A stretch of 64,000 nt of DNA from Uranotaenia lowii (taxonomy: Eukaryota; Arthropoda; Insecta; Diptera; Culicidae): positions 156,426,848 to 156,490,847 of the forward strand of contig NC_073693.1 of NCBI RefSeq assembly GCF_029784155.1, in the 5' to 3' direction. The translations under genes and the position numbers were made by a program. Within the stretch, counting starts at the first letter, position 1, and the number at the start of each line of letters is the position of its first letter. Positions 1 to 10,136 of the stretch are shown here, in pieces. The notes under the pieces were generated by a model. The model was not told where the DNA came from and did not search any database. It was given only the letters and a program-made list of their open reading frames with translations.

Positions 1-230
1 TAGGAAACATACACTGAGGCAAATTCTTATTATATTTTTTTCAAGACGCGTCTTATGATCCACTTTTTATAGTGTAAAATTGTGTTTTATATGAGTATTG
101 TGAAAATATGATAAACACATTGATTCATTTAATCAGTTTTTTCATCGCGTAACGAAGCACTCCCCGTGAAGTTCAAGGTTTTCTTCCTTAATTGAAATGT
201 GATTGTGATCTATTCAATGGTTACTTTGAC
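1..230. other. AT-rich DNA, nothing recognised
   Basis: No open frame, repeat or structured element can be supported here. It ends at the TTAA that begins the first MITE. Confidence 0.5.
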
Positions 231-234
231 TTAA

Positions 235-921
235 GGGGGGAGTAGAGTCTAACACTTTCAAAAAATCGATTTTTTTATTTTTTTATTTTCTTATTGTGAA
301 AAATTTCAAGAATGTTGTGTCAAATTTTCAAGTCAATCGAAGCAAAACTGTAGAAATTATAGGACTTTAACTCCTCTTATCTAGTACTGCAAGAGAGAGA
401 GAGCAGAAAATTCAAACGCGTTTTTCTCGAAAGCACATTTTTAAAGTCCGTGGACATCGTCATTTGAAAACTACTTCACCGATTCTTTTCAAATTTGGAA
501 CATCTTTTCTACAGATAAAATACCAATCCCCAACGATTTTCTTTTTTTTACTTTGGGGAGATTTTACAGATAAAAAATGGCGGGTTTTTTCGTGAAAAAT
601 CGTAGTTTTTACTTCAAACAGCCATAAAAATTTCATAAATTTTTTTTAAGTTAAATAAAATCGTTGGGGTCTAGAAAATTTTACAGATGATTCTGTGCTG
701 AAATACAGTGTCCACCGCAAATCCTGTTTTCTAAAAGGCATCCTCGAAAGTCCTCCGTCACCGGTTCATTTTTCAATATTTTTCTACGAAAAAATTACTA
801 AATATTCTTTTAATAATGCTTTGTATAATGCAAAAAATTTGAATACATTTGTTTGAACGATAGCTCTAGAAAAAAACGTGAAAATTGTGTTTTTTTTTAC
901 CCGTTAGACCCTACTCCCCCC
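235..921. mobile_element. TTAA-flanked MITE, copy A (intact)
   Basis: A 687-bp non-coding element. The left end reads GGGGGGAGTAGAGTCTAAC and the right end is its near inverted complement, ending CTACTCCCCCC. Both ends abut TTAA (231-234 and 922-925), which fits a TTAA target-site duplication as made by piggyBac-type transposases; the family assignment is inferred from the target site only. There is no coding capacity. Copy B at 40540-41707 shares the ends and most of the interior, so copy A serves as the unoccupied reference for the insertion nested in copy B. Confidence 0.85.
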
Positions 922-925
922 TTAA

Positions 926-3719
926 AGTTAGTAAATTTGGTAACAAAAATAAAATTTTTGTTCACTTTCCAGGATAATGACCGAAAAAGCGCAAAGGACC
1001 GGATGCGGTGATAAAAACTTCGTCAGGAGGGTTGATATGCTGCTGATGGTGACATAATATTATTTCATGTAAACTAGCCAGAAAATAAAATCAAAACATC
1101 AAACATCTTTTTTTTATTGTCATTCGTAACGTTTCTTGTTTCCAAAAGATCCTCTAATGATAAGCAACAACCTCTCATTAAAAAAGGTGAGCTCATTTGT
1201 GTCGTAAGACAGTGTTATGAATTTCAATGATTTTTTATGGCACCAATTCTTAAGAGAATCTAATGGGAAATTTAATAGTATTTTTCCGAGTGTATTAATT
1301 CAACAGTGGTTGAAATTTGATGCGGCTGTAAGCATCTTGGTCATTCTTCAATATGGTAAAAACCTCATCATGACGTGCAAATACAACGATTGAGTCTAGG
1401 AAATAAACCGTTTACAGTTCTACCAACAAAAAACATTTTATATTCAATCTCACATGTAATCTATCGCACACTAGAGATTTTTAATAAAAAAAAGGTACCT
1501 ACCTATACCGTTCGCAAGATCTTGACGAAACAAAAAACTAAACTACTATGAGGTCAAGGAGTTATAAATAGATTGAAGAAGTTTTATTTTATTGAAGAAA
1601 GGGTGAACAAAACGTCAGTTTAACATTTTAGCAACCCTTTCCTAGATACTTTTTTCAAATGAGCAAAAAATAATCAAATTAAGGCAGAAAGAGATAATTT
1701 ATTTTATTACACGATCCCTGAGCATTTTTGGAATAATGGGACTAATTTAATAAATGTAAAATACATTAAAACTCGAACAATTACGAAGTGATTTTAATGA
1801 AATTGTAACGTAAGAGTGATAATCCTTAACTAGATGAATAACGAAATTTTGACAGCATTTGTTGCCTGTAAAAAGTAGAGTATGGTGGGGTAAAAGTGCG
1901 ACCATTCAGAATTCCACAATTTTGCATGAAGTTAAGAGGAAAATTTAATAAAGCGGACACAAATCCTATACATGGGCGAACAACCTGCGCGGATTTGGAT
2001 TTCTTGTCCATTGTCCATATTCAACAGGTTTACGAATTCTAGTTCTCGTCGTATTTGAGCAAGCAAGCAAGTCTTTGTAGGAACAAAAATATGCGCTGAT
2101 GTTCCCAGTGAATTTTAGTAAGAAATTAGAACTTTCCGTTCAGATTTACTTCAGTATACCCTGTATATCAATTGTACTTTTGCCCCTTCAAGGTTTCTTG
2201 TGATTCAAAGTTTATTGTGCAAAACAGAAACATATTAATTGAATTCTTTCTTTGGCATTTGCTAGTGATTGAAAACAACTAAACAGACACATTAAGGCTT
2301 TCATTGAAAGCCAGAATTTTGATTGCTCAAACATGTTTGCCGTTATTTTAAATATTATATCATTTGGGTAAAAAGCTGCTTCACTTCATTTTTTGGAGTG
2401 TTTTCAATTTTTCCATACAAATATTTTGTCTGGATGAAGACATTCCTAATAACTATCAATCCACGTCAGAATTTTGAATTTTACTTTTCTAGGTTTGTGA
2501 TAATCTCAAAACGTACTTTTATCCGACTCGTACTTTTACCTCACCTTACTCTACTATCCGAACTAATTTTTTTTCATAATTTCCGCCTTTATGAGATATA
2601 TGTATACAATGCAATAGAAAAAGAAAAAAAAAACAAGTGAGCACAACTTCCTTCAAAAGCTCCCATTATTAAATCGAGAGCTGTTTATAACACAAAAAAA
2701 TATGCGTGAGTAGCATAAGTCTATGGAAAAAACTGTCAAAAATTTCCTCAGCCTCCAGCTCAAGGGTTCAACTACGGTTAAGTTAAGTTACGGTTAAGTT
2801 AAGGTTTTACGAATGAGGAAACAAGTAAGTGTAGATCGCTGTGAAAATTCAGTAAGCTTGTCTCCGAGAGACTGGAGGTCTAGCTATTAGTCAACTAAAC
2901 TGAACCTTAAACAACAAGTTTTTGCTTAATGCACAGCTAGTGAACTAAATAGCCGATGCCGAGGCAAGGCGGCAGAAAAGTTTTGATGGACATTGTGAAA
3001 AAATCAATTCCATACTAATTCCTGCGGATGTATCGTGAAAAATTTCTGTTCGTGTATAGGTAGATCCCTAGCAGATTTAAGTAGAAATGTATTTGCTGAT
3101 TGTTTGGCAAAAATCATGATCTGCCAATCCACTGCTCCTGCGGAGAAAAATAGCATTTTTTGTTGAAAAAAAAACTTTGGTTTTCGCTGTTTTAAAAAGC
3201 TTAAAAAAGGTTGTCTTGTTTGTATACTTCAGAACCTTCGATCTCAACGAATCAATTTTATTTTTGATTGAGTTACACTATGTTTCTGCATTTTTTGTCA
3301 GTATTTTTTACCTGAAATTACAGTAACAACGTGTTTTGATTGGACAAAGATAATCAAGTTTTATTAATTTCTAAGCCACTGAAAGTATCAAATTGCACTC
3401 AGGTTCTCCTTAAAGTTTACTTTCAAAACGGAAGACGTTGCAATTGAAATATTTGTATAGTTTAAAATCAGACATTACCATATTTTCGAGATTCGGCTTT
3501 CATGAAAAAATCTTTAATATCTTCAAATACCTACGTTAATAAAGGCAGTGATTCGCAGATTTTATGAAATTAATAATACCGTAAGGCTATTCAGGGGATA
3601 CTGGGTTGTAACGAGACGATTTGAAAAAAAAAATCATTCGGGAATCTCTAACGAGGGAAAATCTTGCAATTGACAGTTTACTTCTATTTTTAATTTTTTA
3701 AAGGAATTTTATTTTTATT
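926..3719. other. AT-rich DNA without recognisable genes
   Basis: Short open frames such as 2323-2640 (+) and 1826-2011 (-) have low-complexity, T-rich translations without domain signatures and look like chance frames. A small local duplication of ggttaagtta is present near 2775-2805. Nothing else can be supported. Confidence 0.5.
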
Positions 3720-5235
3720 AGGCCCTGCTGTCTTAGGACCTAGAGAGCTGAAATTTGGCTTGGATGCTCACTAGGACCAGGAATGATGAAAAATGTTTTC
3801 AGACCCCAGATGACCCCTTTTGAAGGGGGTTCTCCATACAACACAAATACTGTTTAAGCTATATTGACGCTATTACCTATACATAGGATTGAGTTGAAAA
3901 TTGGTACACGGGCGTTTTTAAAGAAGAGCAATCGATTTGAGGTACAGACCCCGTTCGTTTTTGGCAACATTCGATTTTGGCAACATCCGACTTTGGCACA
4001 TGTGCCACGGTTTGTAGAATGAACGGTAAAAACGGTTTTTAGAATGAACACTACCTTATAGTTTTCGCTATAACAGGACCAATATAATTTATACAAGCAC
4101 CATACACACACGTTTTACGTTCATCTCAGTACTCAAAAATGACAAAAAGATGAAAATTCATAAAATTTAGAAAAAAAAAAACAAAGACAAACAAAAGATT
4201 TAAAAAGACTAAAGAATAATGAAGAATTTCAAAAATGTCAAATATGACAAAAAAAAACAAACATTACAAACAAAACAAGATTTTGGCAACACAACATATA
4301 CGGGCGTGTTGCCGAAATCGAACGGAGTCTGTAAAAAATTTTGTGTGAGGGTGTGGCAAATCGGGTCGTCCATACCGCACAAATACTGCTTTAGTTATAT
4401 TGACGACATTTTACATCGGAATCAGATGAAAATTGGCACATAGAAGTTTTCAGGAACGAACAATCGATTAAATGTGTCAAATTTAGTATAAGGGGTCAGC
4501 AAAAGGGGGCATCCATAATTTTGCGATGATGACGTTGCTATACATGGGATTGAGGTGAAAATTTGTGCTTTGGAGTTTGAAGGGATGGAAAATTTATGTG
4601 AGGTTTCAAATTTTGAATCAGCGGTCAGTCAAAGGGGTCGTCCATATTAACTTTTCACTGTTGTAGCGATATTGTCGTGATTATGTAGAAGATGGAAATG
4701 AAACTTTGTACTTGGGGGTTTTAAGGGGTGGACAATTGAATTCAAGTATTCAATTTTGGATCGAGGTTGAATATTGATTGTTCGTTGTTTTCGCAATATT
4801 GTCGTAATTATGCATCGGATTGAGATGAAACTGTGCACATGGGGGTTTAGAGAGGCAGGCAATTTATTTCAGGTATGAAATTTCGAGTCGGCTTAAGGGG
4901 TCGTGTATATTAATTTTTCACTCTTTTTCAATATTAACGTTTTGATGGATTGGATAAGGATGAAAATTTACCCACGGAGATTTGAAAAGACTAGTAATTA
5001 TTTTAAGGAATCTTTTTTGTGGAAAGAGTCGGCAAATTCACTGGTTTTAATATATTGACGTCACTATGCAATATTCCACATCGGGGTTTTAAGGGGCGGA
5101 CAATCGATTCCAGGTATCAAGTTCATAGTCGAAAATCGGCAAACTGGTTTGTCCATATAAAGAGCTTTCGAAATTGACGATCAATGTGAATACTTACACA
5201 CTGGGGTTGAAAAGGGTCGACTGCACAGGAATGTA
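3720..5235. repeat. Degenerate ~130-bp tandem repeat
   Basis: The phrase atattgacg/atattgtcg followed by 'cat(c)gg attgagatgaaa' recurs near 3862, 4397, 4530, 4667, 4796, 4930, 5049 and 5173, that is every ~120-137 bp. Each unit also contains versions of 'gggtttt aagggg', 'caatcgatt..aggtatcaaattt' and 'ggggtcgtccatat'. Units are strongly diverged, so this is an old array. The one long interval (3862 to 4397) equals one unit plus the 387-bp MITE inserted there. No coding function is suggested. Confidence 0.7.
3945..4331. mobile_element. TA-flanked MITE inside the tandem repeat
   Basis: A 387-bp non-coding element. The left end CAGACCCCGTTCG and right end CGAACGGAGTCTG are inverted repeats that continue inward as variants of TTTTGGCAACA. 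TA dinucleotides flank both ends (3943-3944, 4332-4333), as for Tc1/mariner-type target sites. The core is A-rich and contains aaaaatgacaaaaa-like stretches resembling the 9-bp satellite at 17 kb. Removing it restores the ~130-146-bp spacing of the surrounding array. Confidence 0.75.
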
Positions 5236-5249
5236 GTGATAAAGTCAAT

Positions 5250-5400
5250 ATGGGAACATCCATAAATGACGTAGCTTTTTTTTGCGTTTTTATAAACCCC
5301 CCCCCTCCCCCTCGTAGCATTTCGTCACAAAGTCATAGACCCCCCCCTAGATAATAACGTAGCTTTAATAATACCCCCCCCCCCCCTCCCATTTTCAAAA
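5250..5400. repeat. Poly-C-containing repeat fragment
   Basis: Three poly-C tracts are separated by related phrases: ataaatgacgtagc near 5262 and ataataacgtagc near 5352. The internal repetition suggests a piece of a dispersed repeat or the remains of inverted repeat ends. I cannot define its borders. Confidence 0.4.
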
Positions 5401-5560
5401 ATCGGTTTTTAATTTTTACTTTTATTATCAGCATTTTGCAAGAATAATACAAAAAACAACAAAAAAAGGGAAAGAAGTTATAAATGGAAGTTTAAAAAAG
5501 CATATCAATCAGTCAAAAAAATCAAGCTACCTTTCAACAAACAGGATAGCTAGTAAGTGT

Positions 5561-5935
5561 TCAATCAGTTGTGTCGGTCCAAACTATCTCCATTCTGGAT
5601 TCCAATGAAATCGTTGGGCAGCTTTCCTCCATCGTCTGTTCGGCTGGAATAATTGCATCTGCGATTTCAGCTGCCTCCACCCACTCTCTATCGTCCTTCG
5701 GAGTGATGACCAGCACTTCGTGTCCTCTTTTGCCTACAATTCGCTTTGGACGAATCTTTCTATCCGAGGCTGGGGCCTTGTGGATTTTGCTATGCTCCTT
5801 TTGGAGAACAATTGAAGCAAAATATAAATTGCATTTCTTGCATGTACGCTCCTTGATACGCTTGAAAACAGTCGGGCAGTAGGAGTCAAAAGCTACATGT
5901 TCAGACTGGATTGAATTAGGCATAATTTTGCTCAA
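5561..5935 (-). CDS. Small C2H2 zinc-finger ORF (hypothetical)
   Basis: A 124-residue frame with one C2H2 zinc-finger pattern at about residues 33-53: CKKC, twelve residues, H, three residues, H. It is followed by a basic stretch (DRKIRPKRIVGKRG) that could bind nucleic acid or act in nuclear import, and an acidic C-terminal half ending in TDTTD. Composition is far less biased than in neighbouring chance frames, which argues for past coding. No splice sites or full-length partner are visible, and a poly-C repeat lies just downstream. It may be an orphan exon, a retroposed gene fragment or a transposon-derived ORF. The function is not recognised beyond possible DNA or RNA binding. Confidence 0.4.
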   Translation of the reverse strand: MSKIMPNSIQSEHVAFDSYCPTVFKRIKERTCKKCNLYFASIVLQKEHSKIHKAPASDRKIRPKRIVGKRGHEVLVITPKDDREWVEAAEIADAIIPAEQTMEESCPTISLESRMEIVWTDTTD

Positions 5936-6299
5936 TTTTGTTTTTTTTTTTTCGATATTTAATTAAAGCTAATAATGAACTAATGGATCATTCATTTGAA
6001 CAAACCGCCTTTTTTCGACATTGTCGTGAAAATTGAATAACGGGATTTGAAAAGAAACCAAAGAAACTGTTATGTCGTTTATGAAGTTGGGTTCTTACTG
6101 CATCAATAAGGATATTCTTATAGGAAAGGTTGTTATTTTCTCTTTTTTTCCGGGATTTTCATCCTCGCGGATGAAATGGAAGGTGTTTTTTCAGTATAGG
6201 AATATCGAGATTCTATTTTATTGAAACAACAAAATTCTAAACTGATCACATTCTTATTATTGTTAGTGAAACGAAGTTAGTACGGGATCAGCTAGTATT

Positions 6300-6615
6300 T
6301 AAAAAAATTTAAAAAATATATATACAAAAAAAAAATGAAAATGATAAAAAGAACACTATAAAATGATGAACAATGGCAAAAACAACAAATGTGACAAAAA
6401 AATACAAACATTTTGAACAAAGCAGAAAAAGTGCTAAATGCATGAAAACATGATAAGAATAGTACATAAATGAATGGAAGTGGTCAAAAGTTGCCTAAGA
6501 AATTATGTTAATTATAAAAATAATAAAAGTTGTTTTGTAGAAATAAAAGAAAAAAAATTGAAAAAAAACCGTTCGATTTTGGCTACATTCGATTTTGGGT
6601 ATCGAACGGGGTCTG
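6300..6615. mobile_element. Truncated copy of the CAGACCCC MITE
   Basis: The right end CGAACGGGGTCTG followed by TA (6616-6617) matches the right end of the element at 3945-4331. An A-rich core with tgacaaaaaaatacaaacatt-like sequence precedes it, and TIR-internal phrases (CGTTCGATTTTGG, CATTCGATTTTGG) occur at 6571-6597. No left terminus is found, so the copy is truncated or rearranged; the left border given is approximate. Confidence 0.5.
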
Positions 6616-6619
6616 TATT

Positions 6620-8502
6620 TCAATTGTCATGGTCAAAAACAATAAGAAGGAACATTTTGAAGCCTCGTCTCGAACTCTTCTCAGAATTTATGGTGATTTT
6701 GGACATATAGGTAGGTGAAACTGATTTTAAGAATAAAAATAGTAATATTTCACCACGTGTCACAACAGGAATAAGAACACACTACACTAGATACTTACTT
6801 AAATCTTTTTAAAAGCTGCCGATCCTCAACTTCCTTAGGACAGAAAAGGGTATAATTGGACCAACAAAATGTAATTCCTTACCCAATGAATCAAAAGAAA
6901 TCAATTCTCGATCCATTTTAAAAGTCAAAGTGCTTCAAATATTTAAAAATAAATTAATACCGATCACAGAAAAAAAACCTGAGCTTTACATTTCATTTTA
7001 AATTTGATTTAATGTAAAATTCGATCAAATGTGTTGTAAATTATAACGCAGCCCTGAAAAAAACCATGCGTTTCCTCGTTTGGGTCAATATGTTGTAATT
7101 TTACATGAATTTTGCATGAAACGATGTTTGGAATCAAAAACATTGCAGTAGCGCACAGGGTGTGTCTTATTGTTTTCCATTTTTCATTAATAGATTGAAA
7201 AAAAAGTGAAATTTTGTAAAAAAAATTTCACCAAAAGAATAAATAAAGTTTTATTGCTTTGTTAAAAAAAGAACTTAAAAATAGTATTTTACTCTATGGA
7301 ATTTTATAGACTTTATTGGATAGAAGTGATATTTTGTTCTAAGCTAGTTCTAAGCTAGTTCACCTCTTGTTCCCAGACCAAACTGAGCGCCATGAGAAAA
7401 TTTTGAATCCATAAAAATTGAATGGCGTCTAGTTTATATTGAAAATCGTGAAATGGTATACGATTGACTGGTATGAAATTCTTAGATTAAAAACTACCGT
7501 AGACAAACTTTTGGCTGTAATAAAATACTACTTATGCAATTAAGAAATATTCCGTCTACAAATCGACAATTTTTCTTTAAACAGGTTTGAAATCCTGTTA
7601 GAATAGCGCCCCAGTATACAGAAATTCAACAGTATTATTTATGAAATGCTTCTACATAAGTGTTGACCATAGAAATAAAGGACGGGAAAACCAACAATTG
7701 GTCAAAAATAACTTACCATCGAATTTCATTTCACTGTTATTCCGTAAATGAATGTTCAGAGATAGCGCCAATAAACGAAAAAAAAATTGGGAGACAAACC
7801 CAACGCCCCCCCCCCCCCCCACACCTATATTTCAATTAATTCTGATGCTTAAAATCTGATAAGCACAATCGTATAAAAACTATTAACAAAACTCAAGGCT
7901 AGTGTCTACGAAATACCGTGCTTCCGATTTAGTTCATCAAACTAGGATCAGGAACAAAATTTTGCCACAATCATTTCAAGTCAAATTGTTTTCCTTAAAC
8001 AGCCTCCAACTATGGAAACTTTTATCACAACGCCCACGTAAAAATTCTTGAGGAATGTGACCCTTACGAAAATTTGCCTCGTTTGTCGTTTCTTATTTGC
8101 TTAATGTTACCTGTGACTAACAGAAAGATTGCTGTAATGGAAATGAGAAAACACAAGATGAGAAAAAAAGGGGATAGCACTCCTTTCTCAAAACTTTCCT
8201 TCCGGCTTGGACGCAAGTCGAGGAGCCATGGCAAAAACAAACTTCCGTCCTGCATCTTTCGGTTAGCTAAAAGCACTACAAAGTCAATTTGGATAAAAAT
8301 ATTTTCATCAATATAAATTCCTCTGACGAAGCCCAAAATTTCGCTTACCCTGCTTACATTAGCGTCGTATTTCATTCTGGTTCACCGGGGTTGAGCTGTT
8401 TTACAGGTTTTGTCTGTTAGTTTGACCTGATTGGGATTAATTCGGGTAAGAAAAATAACTTCAAAATGAAGGTTTTCTTTACGAAAGAATTTTAGGAAGA
8501 GC
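6620..8502. other. AT-rich DNA, no supported gene
   Basis: It contains a poly-C run near 7807-7820 and a stretch at ~6965-7170 with repeated tgtaaaatt/tgtaattttaca motifs, possibly an old TIR element. Frames at 8064-8375 overlap on both strands and have no recognisable domain. The segment ends at the LINE target site. Confidence 0.4.
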
Positions 8503-8515
8503 ATTCATCTCAAAA

Positions 8516-10123
8516 CCCGCTGCTTGAAGCGCCAACAGTAAGTCGCATAAATGGCGTCAACTCGGAAGCGCCCTCGCTTTCTGAAATAGAAGCGGCAATC
8601 AAAAACATGAAATCCAACAAAGCACCTGGGATCGATTGCATCCCTGCTGAAATGCTGAAAGCCGACCCTGCCCTGTCAGCACAAATGTTGCACCGTCTTT
8701 TCGCTGACATCTGGGATACTGCAACATTCCCGGCCGACTGGATGCAGGGTATCCTCGTTAAGGTCCCGAAGAAAGGAGACCTGACAGAGTGCGGTAACTG
8801 GCGAGGCATAACGTTGATCTGTACAACCCTCAAAGTACTCTGCAAGGTGATCCTGAACAGGATCCAGGAGAAAATCGACGCTACACTCCGACGGCAACAA
8901 GCTGGATTCCGATCCGGACGATCATGTGTGGACCACATCACAACGCTACGAATCATACTGGAACAAATCAACGAATTCCAGGACTCTCTTCTGCTGGTGT
9001 TCGTTGATTTCGAAAAAGCATTCGACCGACTTAATCATGAAAACATCTGGGCGGCTCTAAGGCGACGAGGGGTCCCAGAGAAACTAGTCCATCTCATCGA
9101 AGCACAATACGAGGCATTTTCGTGCAAGGTCTTGCACGATGGTGTCTTGTCCGAACCAATCCCGGTAACTGCTGGAGTGAGACAAGGATGTATCTTATCA
9201 CCGCTACTTTTCCTCATCGTAATGGATGAGATTCTGACTGGATCGATCGACTGTGCACCGAACCGAGGATTGCCGTGGAATCCTTTAACAATGGAGCAAC
9301 TGAACGACCTTGACCTGGCTGACGATATTGTTTTGCTCGCCCAAACACAACAAGACATGCAGAGCAAACTCGACGACCTCACCGAAAGCTCCAAGGCAGC
9401 AGGTCTCAAAGTCAATGTCGGAAAGACCAAGTCGATGGAGATCAACACAGGAAATCCCTCCAGTTTCATGGTAGCTGGGCAACAAGTTGAGAAAGTGGAG
9501 TGCTTCCAGTATCTTGGTAGCCAGATAACGCCTGATGGTGGTACCAGGAAAGACATCGAAACCCGGATCAGAAAGGCCCGATTTGCGTTTGCGAGTCTCC
9601 GAAACATCTGGCGGTCACGCCAGATCTCTCTACGAACGAAAATCCGAATCTTCAACTCAAACGTCAAATCCGTATTGCTGTACGGGTGCGAAACTTGGTG
9701 CACATATGCGGTGACGACGCGAAAACTGCAAGTATTTGTAAACCGCTGCCTGCGGAACATCATCCGCGCTTGGTGGCCTGGCAACTGGATCTCGAATGAG
9801 GAACTACATCGCCGGTGTCATCAAAGGGCGCTAGAAATCGAGATTCGGGAACGTAAGTGGAGATGGATTGGGCACACGCTGCGAAAAGATGAAAACGAGA
9901 TTTGCAGAGAGGCGCTTGACTGGAACCCAGAAGGTCATCGAAGAAGAGGCAGGCCCAGAAACTCGTGGCGGCGAAGCCTAGCCGCTGAAATCCGAACTGT
10001 CGACGAGAATCTTGACTGGGACCAGGTGAAGACGCTGGCTCCGGATCGTCAACAGTGGAGGTCTTTTACCACGGCCCTATGCACCGGAGGATCGGCGCGG
10101 GATCATTAAGTAAGTAAGTAAGT
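8516..10123 (+). mobile_element. 5'-truncated non-LTR retrotransposon (RTE-like LINE)
   Basis: The element is bounded by a perfect 13-bp direct repeat, attcatctcaaaa, at 8503-8515 and 10124-10136, the target-site duplication of target-primed reverse transcription. The 3' end is a short (TAAG)n tail directly after the ORF stop. Short tandem-repeat tails in place of poly(A), and almost no 3' UTR, are typical of the RTE clade; the clade call is an inference. The 5' end is truncated inside ORF2, so promoter and endonuclease are missing and this copy cannot move by itself. The intact frame and perfect duplication indicate a recent insertion. Confidence 0.9.
8517..10109 (+). CDS. Reverse transcriptase, C-terminal part of LINE ORF2
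   Basis: The frame is open from the truncation point to TAA at 10107. An internal ATG at 8607 would give 500 residues, but the frame extends upstream of it to 8517. Reverse transcriptase motifs appear in order: the KSNKAPGIDCIPAEM block, NWRGITL, QAGFRSGRSCVDHI, the first catalytic block FVDFEKAFDR near 9000, GVRQGCILSPLLF near 9180, and the catalytic LADD near 9315-9326. The C-terminal part has RKWRWIGHTLRK and a basic GHRRRGRPRNSWRR segment, commonly seen after the RT domain in RTE-like elements. The N-terminal apurinic-like endonuclease is missing through 5' truncation, not through mutation. No frameshift or stop is seen, so the copy is young. Expression would need a fortuitous promoter. 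Confidence 0.9.
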   Translation, partial: PLLEAPTVSRINGVNSEAPSLSEIEAAIKNMKSNKAPGIDCIPAEMLKADPALSAQMLHRLFADIWDTATFPADWMQGILVKVPKKGDLTECGNWRGITLICTTLKVLCKVILNRIQEKIDATLRRQQAGFRSGRSCVDHITTLRIILEQINEFQDSLLLVFVDFEKAFDRLNHENIWAALRRRGVPEKLVHLIEAQYEAFSCKVLHDGVLSEPIPVTAGVRQGCILSPLLFLIVMDEILTGSIDCAPNRGLPWNPLTMEQLNDLDLADDIVLLAQTQQDMQSKLDDLTESSKAAGLKVNVGKTKSMEINTGNPSSFMVAGQQVEKVECFQYLGSQITPDGGTRKDIETRIRKARFAFASLRNIWRSRQISLRTKIRIFNSNVKSVLLYGCETWCTYAVTTRKLQVFVNRCLRNIIRAWWPGNWISNEELHRRCHQRALEIEIRERKWRWIGHTLRKDENEICREALDWNPEGHRRRGRPRNSWRRSLAAEIRTVDENLDWDQVKTLAPDRQQWRSFTTALCTGGSARDH

Positions 10124-10136
10124 ATTCATCTCAAAA

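Noticed and set aside
2323..2640. 105-codon plus-strand frame
   Set aside because: F/Y/I-rich translation of AT-rich DNA, no domain, no splice context; consistent with a chance frame.
8510..9784. Long minus-strand frames opposite the LINE
   Set aside because: They are shadows of the RT frame: plus-strand RT motifs are complete and in order, and the minus-strand translations have none.
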